Below, piece after piece: positions 12,218 to 22,454 of a stretch of 64,000 nt of DNA. The notes below the pieces were generated by a model, which was not told where the DNA came from, ran no database searches, and saw only the letters and a program-made list of their open reading frames with translations. Location: the NCBI GenBank assembly GCA_032622095.1, contig CP136063.1:205889934-205953933 (forward strand), given 5' to 3'. Source of the DNA: Siphonodentalium dalli (Eukaryota > Mollusca > Scaphopoda > Gadilida > Siphonodentaliidae). Positions within the stretch are counted from its first letter, which is position 1, and each line of letters starts with the position of its first letter. The translations under genes and the position numbers were made by a program.

Positions 12218-13245
12218 ATGAAGATAGACATGAAATGTTCAGCAAAGGCCGTGCACACGAACAGTTACCACCAAAGAAATTGTGCTACTAGTATACATCA
12301 GGCTGGTATATGGACTGTAAGCCCCATAATAGATGCAAAGTTTCCAGCACCAGACTCACTGGAGGGAAACTGTTTCACAAGAATCGATTCTATCGCCTTT
12401 TCGGTTTTGTATCTATCGAACTAAGGCCCGACTCTTTCGCGATTTAACACAACTGTTTTCAAAGTGTTGACCGCCATTTATACACTAAATGTCAAAACAG
12501 ATCTATTTTCTAAACAAATATCCGTAGATTAGGTCTTTGCTCGTGCTTATTGATGATAATAATGCGAAATCAGCTATTTTTGTGCACACTTTGAGGCATA
12601 ATGCGTTTTTGTGCATTTCCTATGTAAATTAAGCAGCAATTTGATGATAAGTTTATCGGCCTTGATACTTTTAGTTGGGCTGGAACATGTCTCATTGTGT
12701 GATCGAACACCAGGACATTATATTAACCTATAATGTTCGATCATAAAACCTAACAAGTTCCAGCCCAATTTAAATGTGATGAGGCTGAAAATCTGAGCAT
12801 TAAACTGTTGCTTAATTCTCGTGGGAAATACACACAAATGCACGTCTCTAAATGTGCACCACAATCAGCTATTGCATTGCTATCATCACTAAGCACGTAC
12901 AAAGACCTAATCTGTCGATTGTTATTGGAGAATACTTTCTGTATTGACATTCAGTGTATAAACAGCCTATCAAAACTTTGAATATTTTTTAACAAACCGC
13001 GAAAGAGTCGGAACTTATTTGATAGAGACGGAACCGGAAGGGTGATATAATCGATTCTGGTGAAACAGTTTCCCCCCAGTGTGACTACTTCGGGTGGAAA
13101 TTTATTGACGATTCTTTTGTTCTTGTATGGTTGACAACCACAGAGGTGGCTAGAGTGTGCACCGAATTGATTAAATTTGTTTGCAAATCGGTTTGTTCCA
13201 GGTGCAAATGTTCAAAAAGCAAACTTCCATGTATGTGATTGTGAG
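12218..13245 (+). pseudogene. El2 right-arm copy of the Cys-rich C-terminal domain, split by a MITE
   Basis: The first part (12218-12355) includes HQAGIWTVSP and AKFPAPD. The frame resumes after the MITE at 13083 with DYFGWKFIDDSFVLVWLTTT, then CTELIKFVCKSVCSRCKC and a stop at about 13245. Removing the MITE and one GAC triplet rejoins APD-YFGWKF in frame, which supports both the insertion boundaries and the former coding status. One expected Cys in the tail is replaced by Phe (IKFVC versus IKCVC in the left arm), and the tail ends early. Same domain as 10471-10760. Confidence 0.7.
12356..13082. mobile_element. CACTG-ended MITE nested in El2 right arm
   Basis: Inverted ends CACTGGAGGGAAACTG and CAGTTTCCCCCCAGTG continue inward through an ATCGATTCTATC-type block and a CCGACTCTTTCGCG block to a palindromic centre near 12720. 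The flanking triplet GAC is duplicated (12353-12355 and 13083-13085), with one ambiguous T at each edge. CACTG termini and a 3-bp duplication point to an EnSpm/CACTA-type non-autonomous element. No coding region. Confidence 0.8.
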
Positions 13246-13295
13246 TAGTGAATTGTTCAATTCAGTTTATTAAAACAAAGTGTATTTTCAAATTT

Positions 13296-13573
13296 ACTGA
13301 TCCCATCTTCCCACCACATGGCCCCCTGGATTATATCCCAGCAACAATATAACACTCAAAATTATACATATGCATATATATGCAATACATTGCACTAATG
13401 TATATATTATTGAATCTGCGCTATTCGCATGATTGTGTTTCATGTTATGTTGCTGAAATAATTGAGGACACTAAATGATACAAGGAAATAATATTATTTC
13501 TTACTCCGATCTCAACTATACTTTCGGGTATACGCTTCAATCATGTTGTGTATAATTAGACATAAAAACACTG
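13296..13573. mobile_element. Insertion of about 278 bp in El2 right arm
   Basis: Absent from the otherwise matching left arm (10420-10440), where the two flanks join directly. AATTT occurs at both edges (13291-13295 and 13574-13578), consistent with a short target duplication. The inserted sequence (ACTGATCCCATCTTC ... AAACACTG) has no open frame and no clear inverted ends, so its class is unknown. Confidence 0.6.
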
Positions 13574-14430
13574 AATTTAAGTATTGGTAATTTGAATACG
13601 AGGCCTGATGATGAAGATATGTTGCATAATACCTTCCATATGTTCTTGTTTTTGAGAACTAAATTGAGTTTGATGAGTAGGGGGTCTGTCATTTAGTGTT
13701 TCCTAATTTCGTGGTAAATCCACTACTAAATTGATTTTTTATTTGTAAACATCTCGACATACAAATGTTTATTCAATGTTTATTCAATGTTTATCCAACC
13801 ATATAGTAGTGTCGCAAATGGAATTGATGACATCAGGGTCATTCACGGTTGGTTATTAAGCATTTACAGAATGAAACACAGTCTGACAATAATTTCATTT
13901 ATTTTATATAGCACATATTCTACCTCACATTTCTACCAGAACGAACAATACTGCTTCACCTTTAATGTGCATAACTCTTCCACAGAAATTATCCCATCGA
14001 ATAATGAACACATAGTTGATATCTTCTCTTATATTATCTCGAAAATTGTAAAGTATTTAAAATTAAAATAAGGAAAAAACACAATTTCTCATGTTTTGGC
14101 CGCCATTTTGGCATCCATCTTGAATAATTGTGGCCATTTTTCAACTAAAAGTCGCGGTTGGTATTCTATGAACACTATTATTAGATAGTGTTGAGGAATT
14201 CTTATATTTACCATATCAAATCAAGAAGCAAATCTATTAGGTGTGCCACCGTCAAACCGGCGGCCATCTTGGGCGCCATCTTGAATTTTCGGCTCTACGT
14301 CGGTCGAAAAGTTGGTTCTTGAGAAAATTCCTAGACTAGAGATGCTGTCCTACAAGATACTAAAAAATGGCGCTTTTATCCGACTTGTATCGATCCGAGC
14401 ATTTTTTGTCACTAACTACCTACACTATTA

Positions 14431-15508
14431 CATTAACGATACATTGATACAAATTATATTCTTGCACTCACTTTTGCACGCTCCCAAGTGAATTTCACTC
14501 GGGCTATACTTTCTCACTGGCGACATTAATAAAATCATGCTTGAATCATATTGTTATTTTTTGGTGTAGTTTTTGTAAAGCGATAAATAGTTTGTTTTTC
14601 CGTTGGCTATTGGGCGACACAACGTTTGTGCATTTAATGAAGAGTGTTAGTTATACAGTTTTGTAATACGACCCTGCCTAACTATGCTTAAAAGCCATGT
14701 CCTGATTGGCCAGTGGCCCGAGTTACCATGGCTATCTCGTTCCAGTTTTGTGGTACAATTCTACTTTTTCCAATTGTACCACGAAAAAAATCGGTTTATT
14801 CAGATCGCCGCACGCGACTTTTCCCGTCTTTTCTAACTCCGCGCAAACGGGGCATAAACGGAGTACACCCGCACCCGTAACTCTTTGAATTAATTTGCTA
14901 CATCTTGACAATCTTGCGATTTTTCTAGCGATTTTTCGCTTGAAACCAGTTTGGTTGCCAATGAATATGGTCCAAATGATGTTATTATATACTGATATAT
15001 GTTACGACCAAAGAAAGTTACTTAATAAGTATATTAAATGACAAAATAAATCCATGGGGCCGGGCTGTGCATTCGTCGATTCGAATCTCGATCATATTCG
15101 ATATTTCGGAATCAAGTTGAAAATGAAAGCGCTTGTTCACCAGTACAGAAGGGGAATAAGATTAGTTTAGTAAACTAGATAATTTAGATCGCTTTGTGTA
15201 AGGAAAATTGTCCATAGTCGATGATAATATTCATGTTGTCCCAACAACGTTCAACACAGAAATGACAGCAATCGTATTTCCTGTACAATTTAAATGAAAG
15301 ACACGGGCGCCGCTGAAAACACATCGTTTTTTAGCCAATCACAACGATTATTCACGCAAACAAATTACTGGAGTACTCCATGCAAAGAATCTAGTACGCC
15401 CAATACGAATTACACCACGAAATGTTTTCTCACCTGAGACCGAAAAAGCGCAGTATTTCGTTGACTATTCAGTCGAATTGTGACCATAAACTTTCAGTCG
15501 TATTACAA
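14431..15508. other. Gene-free stretch
   Basis: No gene is supported. A short inverted pair around TTGTGGTACAATT / AATTGTACCAC lies near 14747-14785. Confidence 0.35.
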
Positions 15509-15509
15509 A

Positions 15510-15654
15510 AGAAATAAATACACGGTGTATCGGTGTGTATGGTCAAGTTGTACCACAAAAAACTTATTGTAGGACTCCGCTACGCGTCGTCCTACAATCA
15601 GTTTTTTGTGGTACAACTTGACCATACACACCTCTACACCGTGTATTTATTTCT
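15510..15654. repeat. Long perfect-like hairpin with GC-rich apex
   Basis: Arms of about 60 bp (AAGAAATAAATACACGGTG... and its complement) enclose an apex TCCGCTACGCGTC. The strong arms and GC-rich apex resemble the hairpins at 30601-30745 and 39449-39537. A foldback MITE is the likely nature. Confidence 0.75.
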
Positions 15655-15839
15655 TAAATATAAGAGTAAAGTTAGGCGCAGATAAATTCTTGCCGGCTTT
15701 TTGATGATCAAGTTAGGAAAAGATTAATGTAAATTTGAGAGATAGCTCGGGTTCCAGGCTCTATGTATATAATTATATTAATCGGGGTGTATACATGTAT
15801 ATACATATAAATTTGGTTTTGTTGTGGAATATCAGCAAG

Positions 15840-16757
15840 TCAATCGGTGTTGTCATTAATAATATTTTCTAAGGGTAGCCATCGATTTTTAAACTCTTGA
15901 TATCGCATGTTGCTTCTGGATGTGTATTTATCGCATTCATATTTGAATTTTAATTCAGCGAGAAATGCCTTTATTGAAAGTTGGATCGGGTCAAATTTAG
16001 TCCTATATATATATTGCTTTAGCATAAGTAGGAAGTAATTTATGATAGAATTCACTTGGCAATGATTAACGCCAAAAAGCATACTTGGTTTGGTTATGTG
16101 TATAGACACTTCATTAATTTTCAACCAAGACTGAATTTCGGTTATAAACCGATTTGTATATGGGCAGTCCCAGAAAATGTGAGAAATGTTCTCTTGAGTA
16201 TTTTCGCATCGCTTACATAGATCGTCAGCTCTTATGCCTGCTATCTTCAGAAATTTGTTCGTCGATAGGATTCTCGTATTAATTCTATATTGGAGCCATT
16301 GGAGTTTTGTGTCAGGCGTGGTTGTGAATGGATTGCGAAATATATTGTCCCATGATTGGGAGTCGTCTTTTATTTCCGAATTCCATTTTTTACATGAGTT
16401 TGGCACCCGTTTCCCCATTGACAGGGTTCGATGAAAGAGTTGACCGCCTTTCTGGTCCCTTAATAACGGGATCAAAGTTTTGGTAAGAACGGAGAGGGTA
16501 ATCGTAGGAGGGGCTGATTTCGAGAGTTTGAAAGGCTATATATTTGGCGTTTTAGGCTAGCTATAATAACGAAGTTAGTAGAAATATTGAATGTAGCCTT
16601 AAGGGAGTCATGGGTGTGAAATTCTCCATTTGCTTGGAACAGATCGTTTATAAAATATATGCCTGCATTTCTCCACGAATTAAAGTTAATTGGGGTTCCT
16701 TCCATTCTGATGTTAGAATTATTCCATATGGTCTCTGACATGATATTACCATTTTAA
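15840..16757 (-). pseudogene. Tx1 LINE: C-terminal region with zinc-knuckle
   Basis: Continuation of the LINE beyond the inserted element: after a stop (TAA), MSETIWNNSNI, NSWRNAGIYFINDLF and FNISTNFVIIASL, then a frameshift near 16475 into LIPLLRDQKGGQLFHRTL, LQWLQYRINTRILSTN and the Cys-Cys-His-Cys knuckle. The stop codon is at 15840-15842. The stretch is typical of L1-type ORF2 C termini. Confidence 0.85.
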
Positions 16758-17029
16758 TCATATATGAGGGTGACGACCCCCCTCCCCCTGGCATCCGGCA
16801 TCCGGCTTAAAATGGACCCCGGCATCCGGAATACGCCATAACAGAGAGGCGGCATCCGGAATACTATTTGATTAAATTTATTGAAAACAGACTCGGGAAC
16901 GAAGTGAACGTTGGCATGAGGTATTGGAATTAGTCTCCGTATTGACTAGTAATGATTTGATTTAGCAGCTTTACGGAAAGATTAAACTTTTTACTAAATG
17001 TATGATCTCATATCATACATATATATATA

Positions 17030-17313
17030 CGCCCTATCTAACTTACTCGCGGCCATATTGGATCCACCAGGTCCGGTTCCGTGGTTTTACTGCTACAGTT
17101 CAAAGTTTTGGAGTAGCATTTCCATATATGACATAAATGGAAGTCATGAATATTCAAAAGCTCCACATATGGAAATGCTACTCCCGGCCAGAACTTTGAT
17201 CTGTAGCAATAAAACAACCGGGACTGCATGGAAGAATCTCTGATACCATGGAACCGGACCTGCATGTATGGTGGATCTAATATGGCCGCGAGTTATAATG
17301 ACATGATAGGGCG
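17030..17313. mobile_element. TA-flanked foldback MITE inside the inserted transposon
   Basis: Arms begin CGCCCTATC and share CTCGCGGCCATATTGGATCC, a GGTCCGGTTCC block and CATTTCCATATATG, folding around a centre near 17155. TA occurs on both sides (17028-17029, 17314-17315). A Tc1/mariner-type non-autonomous element is likely. Confidence 0.8.
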
Positions 17314-17525
17314 TATTGGGTGGGGGTGAAAGGCATAGACCATGTTCCAAATGACAGGAGTGGTATAATATACTGAATGAGGAGAAGTTGAAGTGGCATA
17401 CGTGCGGAAACCACATATATAGCAAATCTTGGGTGACCGTTCATGGTCGTACACGGTAGTATTGAACACCAGGGACACGCAAATAGAAAACTAACATCTT
17501 TTTAATATTTAATATTTCAAATTAA

Positions 17526-17913
17526 AGGTACTCAATCAGAGGGTCTCCATATCATCACATTCCAACAAAAACGACAACATGTTTTGAAATGCCGCTTCAG
17601 TTATCATAATCTAATAATTGCCCAAATATAACGAAAAGCACAATCAACTATAGTATAAAATTCCACAAAACCCTGCAAAAACACAAAAAGCCACTTGATT
17701 TTAGAGTTATCCATCTTTACCCGCAATTTGGTCAATGGAATTCTTCTCGTTGACTGTCTATTGGGCCACCTAAAATAATAGATTTCAAACATCGATATTT
17801 GATCACTCTGAGCTGTGATGGATGGGTTCCTCGACTCGAATCAAATATGTTTACCCCCCCCCCCGAAGCCAAGGAAATAGTAATTTGCGAGCGTTTATTC
17901 GGATTGAGTACCT
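17526..17913. mobile_element. Kolobok/T2-like TTAA MITE, family K1, copy 1
   Basis: TTAA flanks both ends and the inverted termini are AGGTACTCAATC / GATTGAGTACCT. The internal blocks (GATTTTAGAGTTATCCATC, GGGTTCCTCGACTCGAATCA, GAAATAGTAAT) recur in copies at 41311, 53619 and 57175. TTAA-AGG-type ends are characteristic of Kolobok/T2 MITEs. Non-coding. Confidence 0.85.
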
Positions 17914-18146
17914 TTAACAAACGTATAGCATTATACATGTGCAGTATAGTATAATAAATCTAACAATGTTATGATTTCACATAACTCTAGGAGTTAAGAT
18001 TATAATAATTCATGTTTACAAACACCTCATCATGTCACACCACACACTCGCAATATCATGCAATTTGATCAGTGATTAATTATTGAAGCATTTGTGAGGC
18101 ACGGGCACTCATGGTCCCGCCCAATTATATTTTGTAGCATATTATT

Positions 18147-18425
18147 TCATATCCGTGAACTTGTAAATATTTGGCACTTGTCGCCTCCCTGCATTCCATG
18201 TCGATACAGTACATATGTCCATGCCACTCTTTCTCCGTCTCCGCCTGTAAAAAATCTTCCATTTGGAGACTCGGGATCTTTTTCAAGCCTCTTCAGTGCA
18301 ACTTTGAACCTGTAGTTCGAGACTCCGAGTGTCTTAACCCATTCGCCATTCGCCAAGGCCAGGGCATATTCTTTTGTCAACACCGCCCTGATTGTACTTA
18401 GATTGTCTTCTCCGTTGAAGTTTTA
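18147..18425 (-). other. Unidentified protein-like open frame of about 93 codons
   Basis: The minus-strand frame is open from just after a stop near 18425 to a stop at 18147. It reads NFNGEDNLSTIRAVLTKEYA, then GEWVKTLGVSNYRFKVALK, then GRFFTGGDGERVAWTYVLY. It has no ATG near its beginning, so if real it would be an exon. Composition is balanced (charged, Gly/Trp/Tyr) and unlike random AT-rich frames nearby. It lies inside the inserted transposon and could be a transposase exon remnant or a captured host exon. I do not recognise the fold. Confidence 0.35.
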
Positions 18426-18889
18426 ATGGTGTTATTAAATTGAAGTCGCATGCAGGCTTCTAAATACATTTTTCAAAATTTATTAAAAATTAATTACATA
18501 TTCAAAATTATTGCCAAGCAGACATCAGATGGGCGACAATTCTATCGGATAATAAAACAAACCGATATCGCAGATCAGCATTGCGATTTATTTTAACAGT
18601 AGGTACTAAATATTAATTATCACTATTTAGATATGTCAGATGTGATAACGAGACGTATAATTAGCTAAATTGTGGGAAATAGAGTGTCCGAGCAAAGAAA
18701 TATAAATTAGCGGACGTAATTTCGTTGTGTTTTTGCTGTTTAACGTCAAGAAAAATTATCAATGGAAGCATCCGGCATCCGATATATGTGCCTGACGGCA
18801 TCCGGCGTACGGTGGTCTGGCATCCGGAATACGCCATAACAGACCCCGCATCCGGCGTACGAAAAGGGGGGTCGTCACCCTCATATATG

Positions 18890-20851
18890 CTTATAAATTT
18901 GCACCAAGAGCTGAGAACATCCCTCCAAAATGGGTTAGAAATTTTTGAAGTTTGTTTTGACAGGAACTTAGCATCATATGTTAGGTACAGGGGGTCGTTG
19001 ATAATGGGGGTGTCTTTTAGGAGAGGTGCCCAATTTGATTGTTTACATATCAGACGTCTCAGCCATGTGATTTTCATTGCGTCGTTAAAATGTTCCAAGT
19101 TGACCATTTTCAGTCCTCCTAGGGAGTAATCGAGACATAACTGCTTCCTTTGTACTCTGTCTCGTTTAGAGTTCCAGATAAACTGGAATAAAATTGTGTT
19201 TAACTTCTTAACGAAAGCATCGTCTGGATTGGGGAGAGACATGAATATGTGGGTTAGCTTTGGAAGAATAAGTGTCTTAATGGCAGTTATTCTTCCAATT
19301 GGGGTTAGTAGCCTGTGGCTCCATATCTTGGTTAGTCGTTCTATTTCGTCCAATATACAGGAGTAGTTTGTCATCATCTTTCGAAGATCAGTGTCGAAAT
19401 TAATGCCCAGAAAGTTGAAAGTTTTTGAGTAGGATAATTTTAAATCATGGCACATGGTTGATTCACAGTTTGCTCTTGATCCTATCCATGCCGCCTGACA
19501 TTTCTCCGGGTTAATACGCAGTCCCGAAACCCGAGCATATAGGTCAAGTATTGAGTAGGCCTCACGAATGCTACTTTCATTGCCATCAAGTATAAACGTT
19601 GTGTCGTCCGCGTATTGTGATATTTTATACTCTGAACCACCGAGGACTATTCCTTTAATTTTATCATTTTGTCTTACCAACAATGCTAACACCTCTGCGC
19701 AGAGGATAAAAATATATGGGGATATGGGATCACCTTGTCGACAGCCACGCCCTAATTTAAAACTTTGTGATATGTGACCATTAATCAGGATGGACGAACT
19801 AGCGTCTTGATATAGAATTGCCATCCACTTTTTTATGGAATCACCAAATTTGAAAAAATTGAGGCATTTATGTATGAAGGACCATGACACTGAGTCAAAT
19901 GCTTTTTCGAAGTCTACTAGGAGCAGGACTCCAGGCTTATCGTGTGCTTTCGCTTGATGCATTATGTCATATAAGAGCCTTGTGTTATCTCCAATGTATC
20001 TGTCAGCTAGAAATCCTGTTTGGTCAGAATTAATTATATACGGGAGGACGCGTTTAAGTCTATATGCGATGCACGAGGAGGCGAGTTTATATGTTGTGTT
20101 CAAAAGGGAGATGGGTCGCCAGTTTTTTAATAATTGACGGTTTTTGCCCTTCTTTGGAATGAGTGTTATAATACCCTGTTTTTGTGTGATCGATAATTCT
20201 TCGACTGAAAATGATTCGTTAAGTGAGTCTGTCACAAAGGGCCCCAGATCAGACCAGAAAAAATTGAAGAATTCATATGTGTAACCAGATGGTCCCGGGC
20301 ATTTGCAGTTTTTCGATTGTTTTAATGCATGTGTCAATTCTTGTAAAGTTAGCGGACCCTCAATGCTCGATGCTTGAGATGGCGTTAGTTTGGGGGGTTT
20401 CAGAATTTTTTAACATTCGATTTAGATCTTGATCGTCAGTTTTTTTATGTGAATAGAGAGTTTGGTAGAAATTTCGAGCTTCCGACATGATGCTGTCTTG
20501 TGTTGTCAAATTATTACCGTTCTTATCCGTCAAACTGGTCAGGGTTTTAGAAATATAATTACGTTTCTCTAAATTCAGAAAATATTTTGTGGGTTTTTCT
20601 CCTTCCTCGACCCATTTCGCTCCGTATATAATCATAGCACCACGATTGCTCTCTCTTCGTATTTTTTCTAATTCAGATTCAGTTTTTTCCATGTCTTCCA
20701 TGAGCTTCTGTTTACATTTAAGACTTACTGATGGGTTGTCCAGGTTAATTGATATGATGTTTTTCATTTCAGAGAGGAGTTGTTCTCTTTTAAGACGTTC
20801 TCGTTTACGGTTCGCACAGAAATTTATAGTTTCTCCCCTAATGTCTAACAA
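18890..20851 (-). pseudogene. Tx1 LINE: reverse transcriptase domain
   Basis: A Lys/Glu-rich linker (KRERLKREQLLSEM, WVEEGEKPTKYFLNLEKRN) precedes the RT. A frameshift at the G6/C6 run near 20394 moves the frame into SSIEGPLTLQELTHAL and then the palm: KGKNRQLLKNWRPISLLNTTY, DQTGFLADRYIGDNTR, motif A VDFEKAFDSVSW, motif B RQGDPISP, motif C YADD. The catalytic Asp residues are all present, so the loss of function comes from the frameshifts and the insertion, not from active-site decay. The frame then runs into the inserted transposon at about 18890 after FWRDVLSSWCKFIS. Confidence 0.9.
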
Positions 20852-21270
20852 GATGGCATCTAAAAGAAGTCTCTTGTTGATATTACATGAAGCTTTATGT
20901 TCACCGTCATCTTCTACACATGAGTAGCCATAGCGAACTTTCTTCTATGAGTCTTTTAACTAAGTCGCAATATTCCTTGCTATGTAAAATAGAGTTATTG
21001 AACTTCCAAAACCCATGACCAGTTTTCATGTTGCTAACGGTTATTTGACAGGAGATAATTGAGTGATCGGTTTTATAACCCGGTATTATCGCGGGTCCCG
21101 TGTTTGATAAATTGAGGAGTTCCGAAGAAACTAAGTATGTCTTGATAGTTGAGGTAGCTGGCAAGGTATATACAACACATGAACTGCATATATATCTCTG
21201 TTGCGTAAAACTTGCGTTATTTACCATGGGAAAATCCCCAGCGACCTTCACCAGATCGGATAAGAACTGG
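20852..21270 (-). pseudogene. Tx1 LINE: endonuclease tail and linker
   Basis: The minus-strand frame contains AGDFPMVNNASF (the GDFN-like motif that precedes the last endonuclease strands) and GYKTDHSIISC (the SDH-type motif). The frame is lost near 20930 and picked up in another frame as VRYGYSCVEDDGEHKASC, then LLDIRGETINF. The catalytic upstream part of the nuclease is absent. Confidence 0.75.
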
Positions 21271-21300
21271 ACCGAAGATCGGAAGAGGTATCAGCCTCGC

Positions 21301-22454
21301 GGAGCAGTTCATATCCCGTGTAATTAAGAACTGAAACTGTCATCATATACAAGACTTTTACGAACATAAACTTCTGTCAGTTTTGAATTCGCGCACCAGG
21401 GTGCGCGAATTCAAAGTGTGCGAATTCAAAACTGAGCGAATTTAAATACGAGTAAGGTAGCCTGCTTGGGTCACTATACCCGAAATCAGCAAATTTAGCT
21501 TATTGTTGTTATGGTATACGTATAAGCACCGGATTTAGTGAAATAGCATTCGAATACTGGGCGACGGGAACAGAGCTAAGAGAACAATCTCCCGGAAACA
21601 GACTGGCCGTGATGGAATAGCCTTTTCGCCACACACTATATATGTTAAAACTGAGAGCACATCCTTTCAGTTTAAGACCTCGGGGGGGGGGGGGGGGGGG
21701 TCCCGAAAACAGAAATTACGCCTTTCGTATATTCCAGCCGATTATTGTAAAGTACCCCAGGATTTATGGAACCAATCCATTCATATAAAGTGTAATTCGT
21801 GGTAGAACTACCCTGTGTAATTCGTGATAGAACTACCCTATTTAACTGTATTACCTGAGGTAATAATACGCAATTTCCAGCAATTTTAATTTTCCTCGAT
21901 ATTAAGGTAAATCTATCACTGTACTACCAAGGTGCACTTTCAGAAGCTCTAACATTTCAGATTAGTGATAGTGTTTTGGGGGGGGGGGGGGGCTGTCCCC
22001 GGGATTCTCGAAGGGGCCGAGTGGCCCCTTCTCCAAACCCTCATTTTTAGCCTTTATTAACAATAACAAAAAAAACAAAAGCAAATTACTTGTTCTGTTT
22101 CCGTCGCTGATGGTATCCAGGCGAGGGGTTTTTAGCCCCCCCCCCCGGAACACTGTAGGTTTATGATAGCTGCAGTGCCCCAGCAGTCGGTGACGCTGGT
22201 GGAGATAACAGATTTGGAGGCTATATGAATCACACATGTGATTACATAAGGTGTTAAACTCTTCTGGATTTAGCCTATACATATGTATAAGAATATTCTT
22301 TTCCCATTCGCTAACTTTTGAGTTTTACACCGGGTACAATTGTTTTCCACTGATTAACGGAACAAATTATGATTTTATTCTCACAATAGACACATAAAAT
22401 ACATCAGCTGAGAAATGTGTTGTTGTGAAATATAGTTATCGCTCATATCATTGT
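21301..22454. other. Gene-free stretch with poly-G tracts and a short perfect palindrome
   Basis: A 28-bp perfect palindrome based on GAATTCGCGCAC lies at 21385-21412. Poly-G runs lie near 21682-21700 and 21977-21991 and a poly-C run near 22138-22146. No gene is supported. Confidence 0.4.

Larger units (their letters stand above)
9599..14427. mobile_element. El2: giant palindromic transposon with degenerate gene pieces
   Basis: Left arm 9599 to about 11215 and right arm about 11765 to 14427 are inverted copies around a loop of about 550 bp. Termini are TAGTGTAGGTAGTTAG and its complement, and both ends are flanked by TTA (9596-9598, 14428-14430). The right arm is longer only because of two insertions (12356-13082 and about 13296-13573); without them the arms are about equal at 1.6 kb. 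Outer arms carry GATGGCGTCCAAGATGGCC-type motifs. Read on the plus strand, loop plus right arm look like one decayed gene: a VFDGGALIHLLRP domain, then a QAGIWT segment, then a Cys-rich tail. The left arm repeats the 3' part of that gene on the minus strand. Simplest reading: an inverted duplication of the 3' half of an autonomous element, now coding-dead. A TA duplication with GTGT... ends is the alternative boundary reading. Confidence 0.85.
16767..18881. mobile_element. Inverted-repeat DNA transposon inserted in the Tx1 LINE
   Basis: Ends AGGGTGACGACCCCCC and its exact complement, flanked by an 8-bp duplication CATATATG (16759-16766, 18882-18889). Removing the element and one CATATATG rejoins the LINE frame. 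Beside each end lie GGCATCCGG-type subterminal repeats, including the block GGCATCCGGAATACGCC in direct orientation at both ends (about 16829 and 18819). The 8-bp duplication suggests a hAT-, P- or MULE-type element. It contains two further MITEs (17030-17313, 17526-17913) and one short protein-like frame (18147-18425). No transposase is recognisable. Confidence 0.85.
15838..21300 (-). mobile_element. Tx1/L1-type non-LTR retrotransposon, broken and split by an insertion
   Basis: The minus strand reads, in order: the tail of an apurinic-type endonuclease (PGYKTDHSIISCQI at about 21050; the SDH-type end motif), a linker, an RT domain with motifs LLLVDFEKAFDSVSW, GRGCRQGDPISPYIF and QYADDTTFIL, the C-terminal region, and a zinc-knuckle (CKRCENTQENISHIFWDCPY). 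The organisation matches ORF2 of the Tx1 group of L1-type LINEs. The endonuclease N terminus and ORF1 are missing (5' truncation near 21300). Lesions: frameshifts near 20930, at a run of six G/C (20392-20397) and near 16475; an in-frame TAA just beyond the insertion site; and a 2.1 kb transposon at 16767-18881. It is therefore non-functional. Confidence 0.9.

Noticed and set aside
16998-17478. Overlapping ORFs of 60-93 codons on both strands
   Set aside because: They cover the foldback MITE at 17030-17313 and mirror each other because of its inverted arms.
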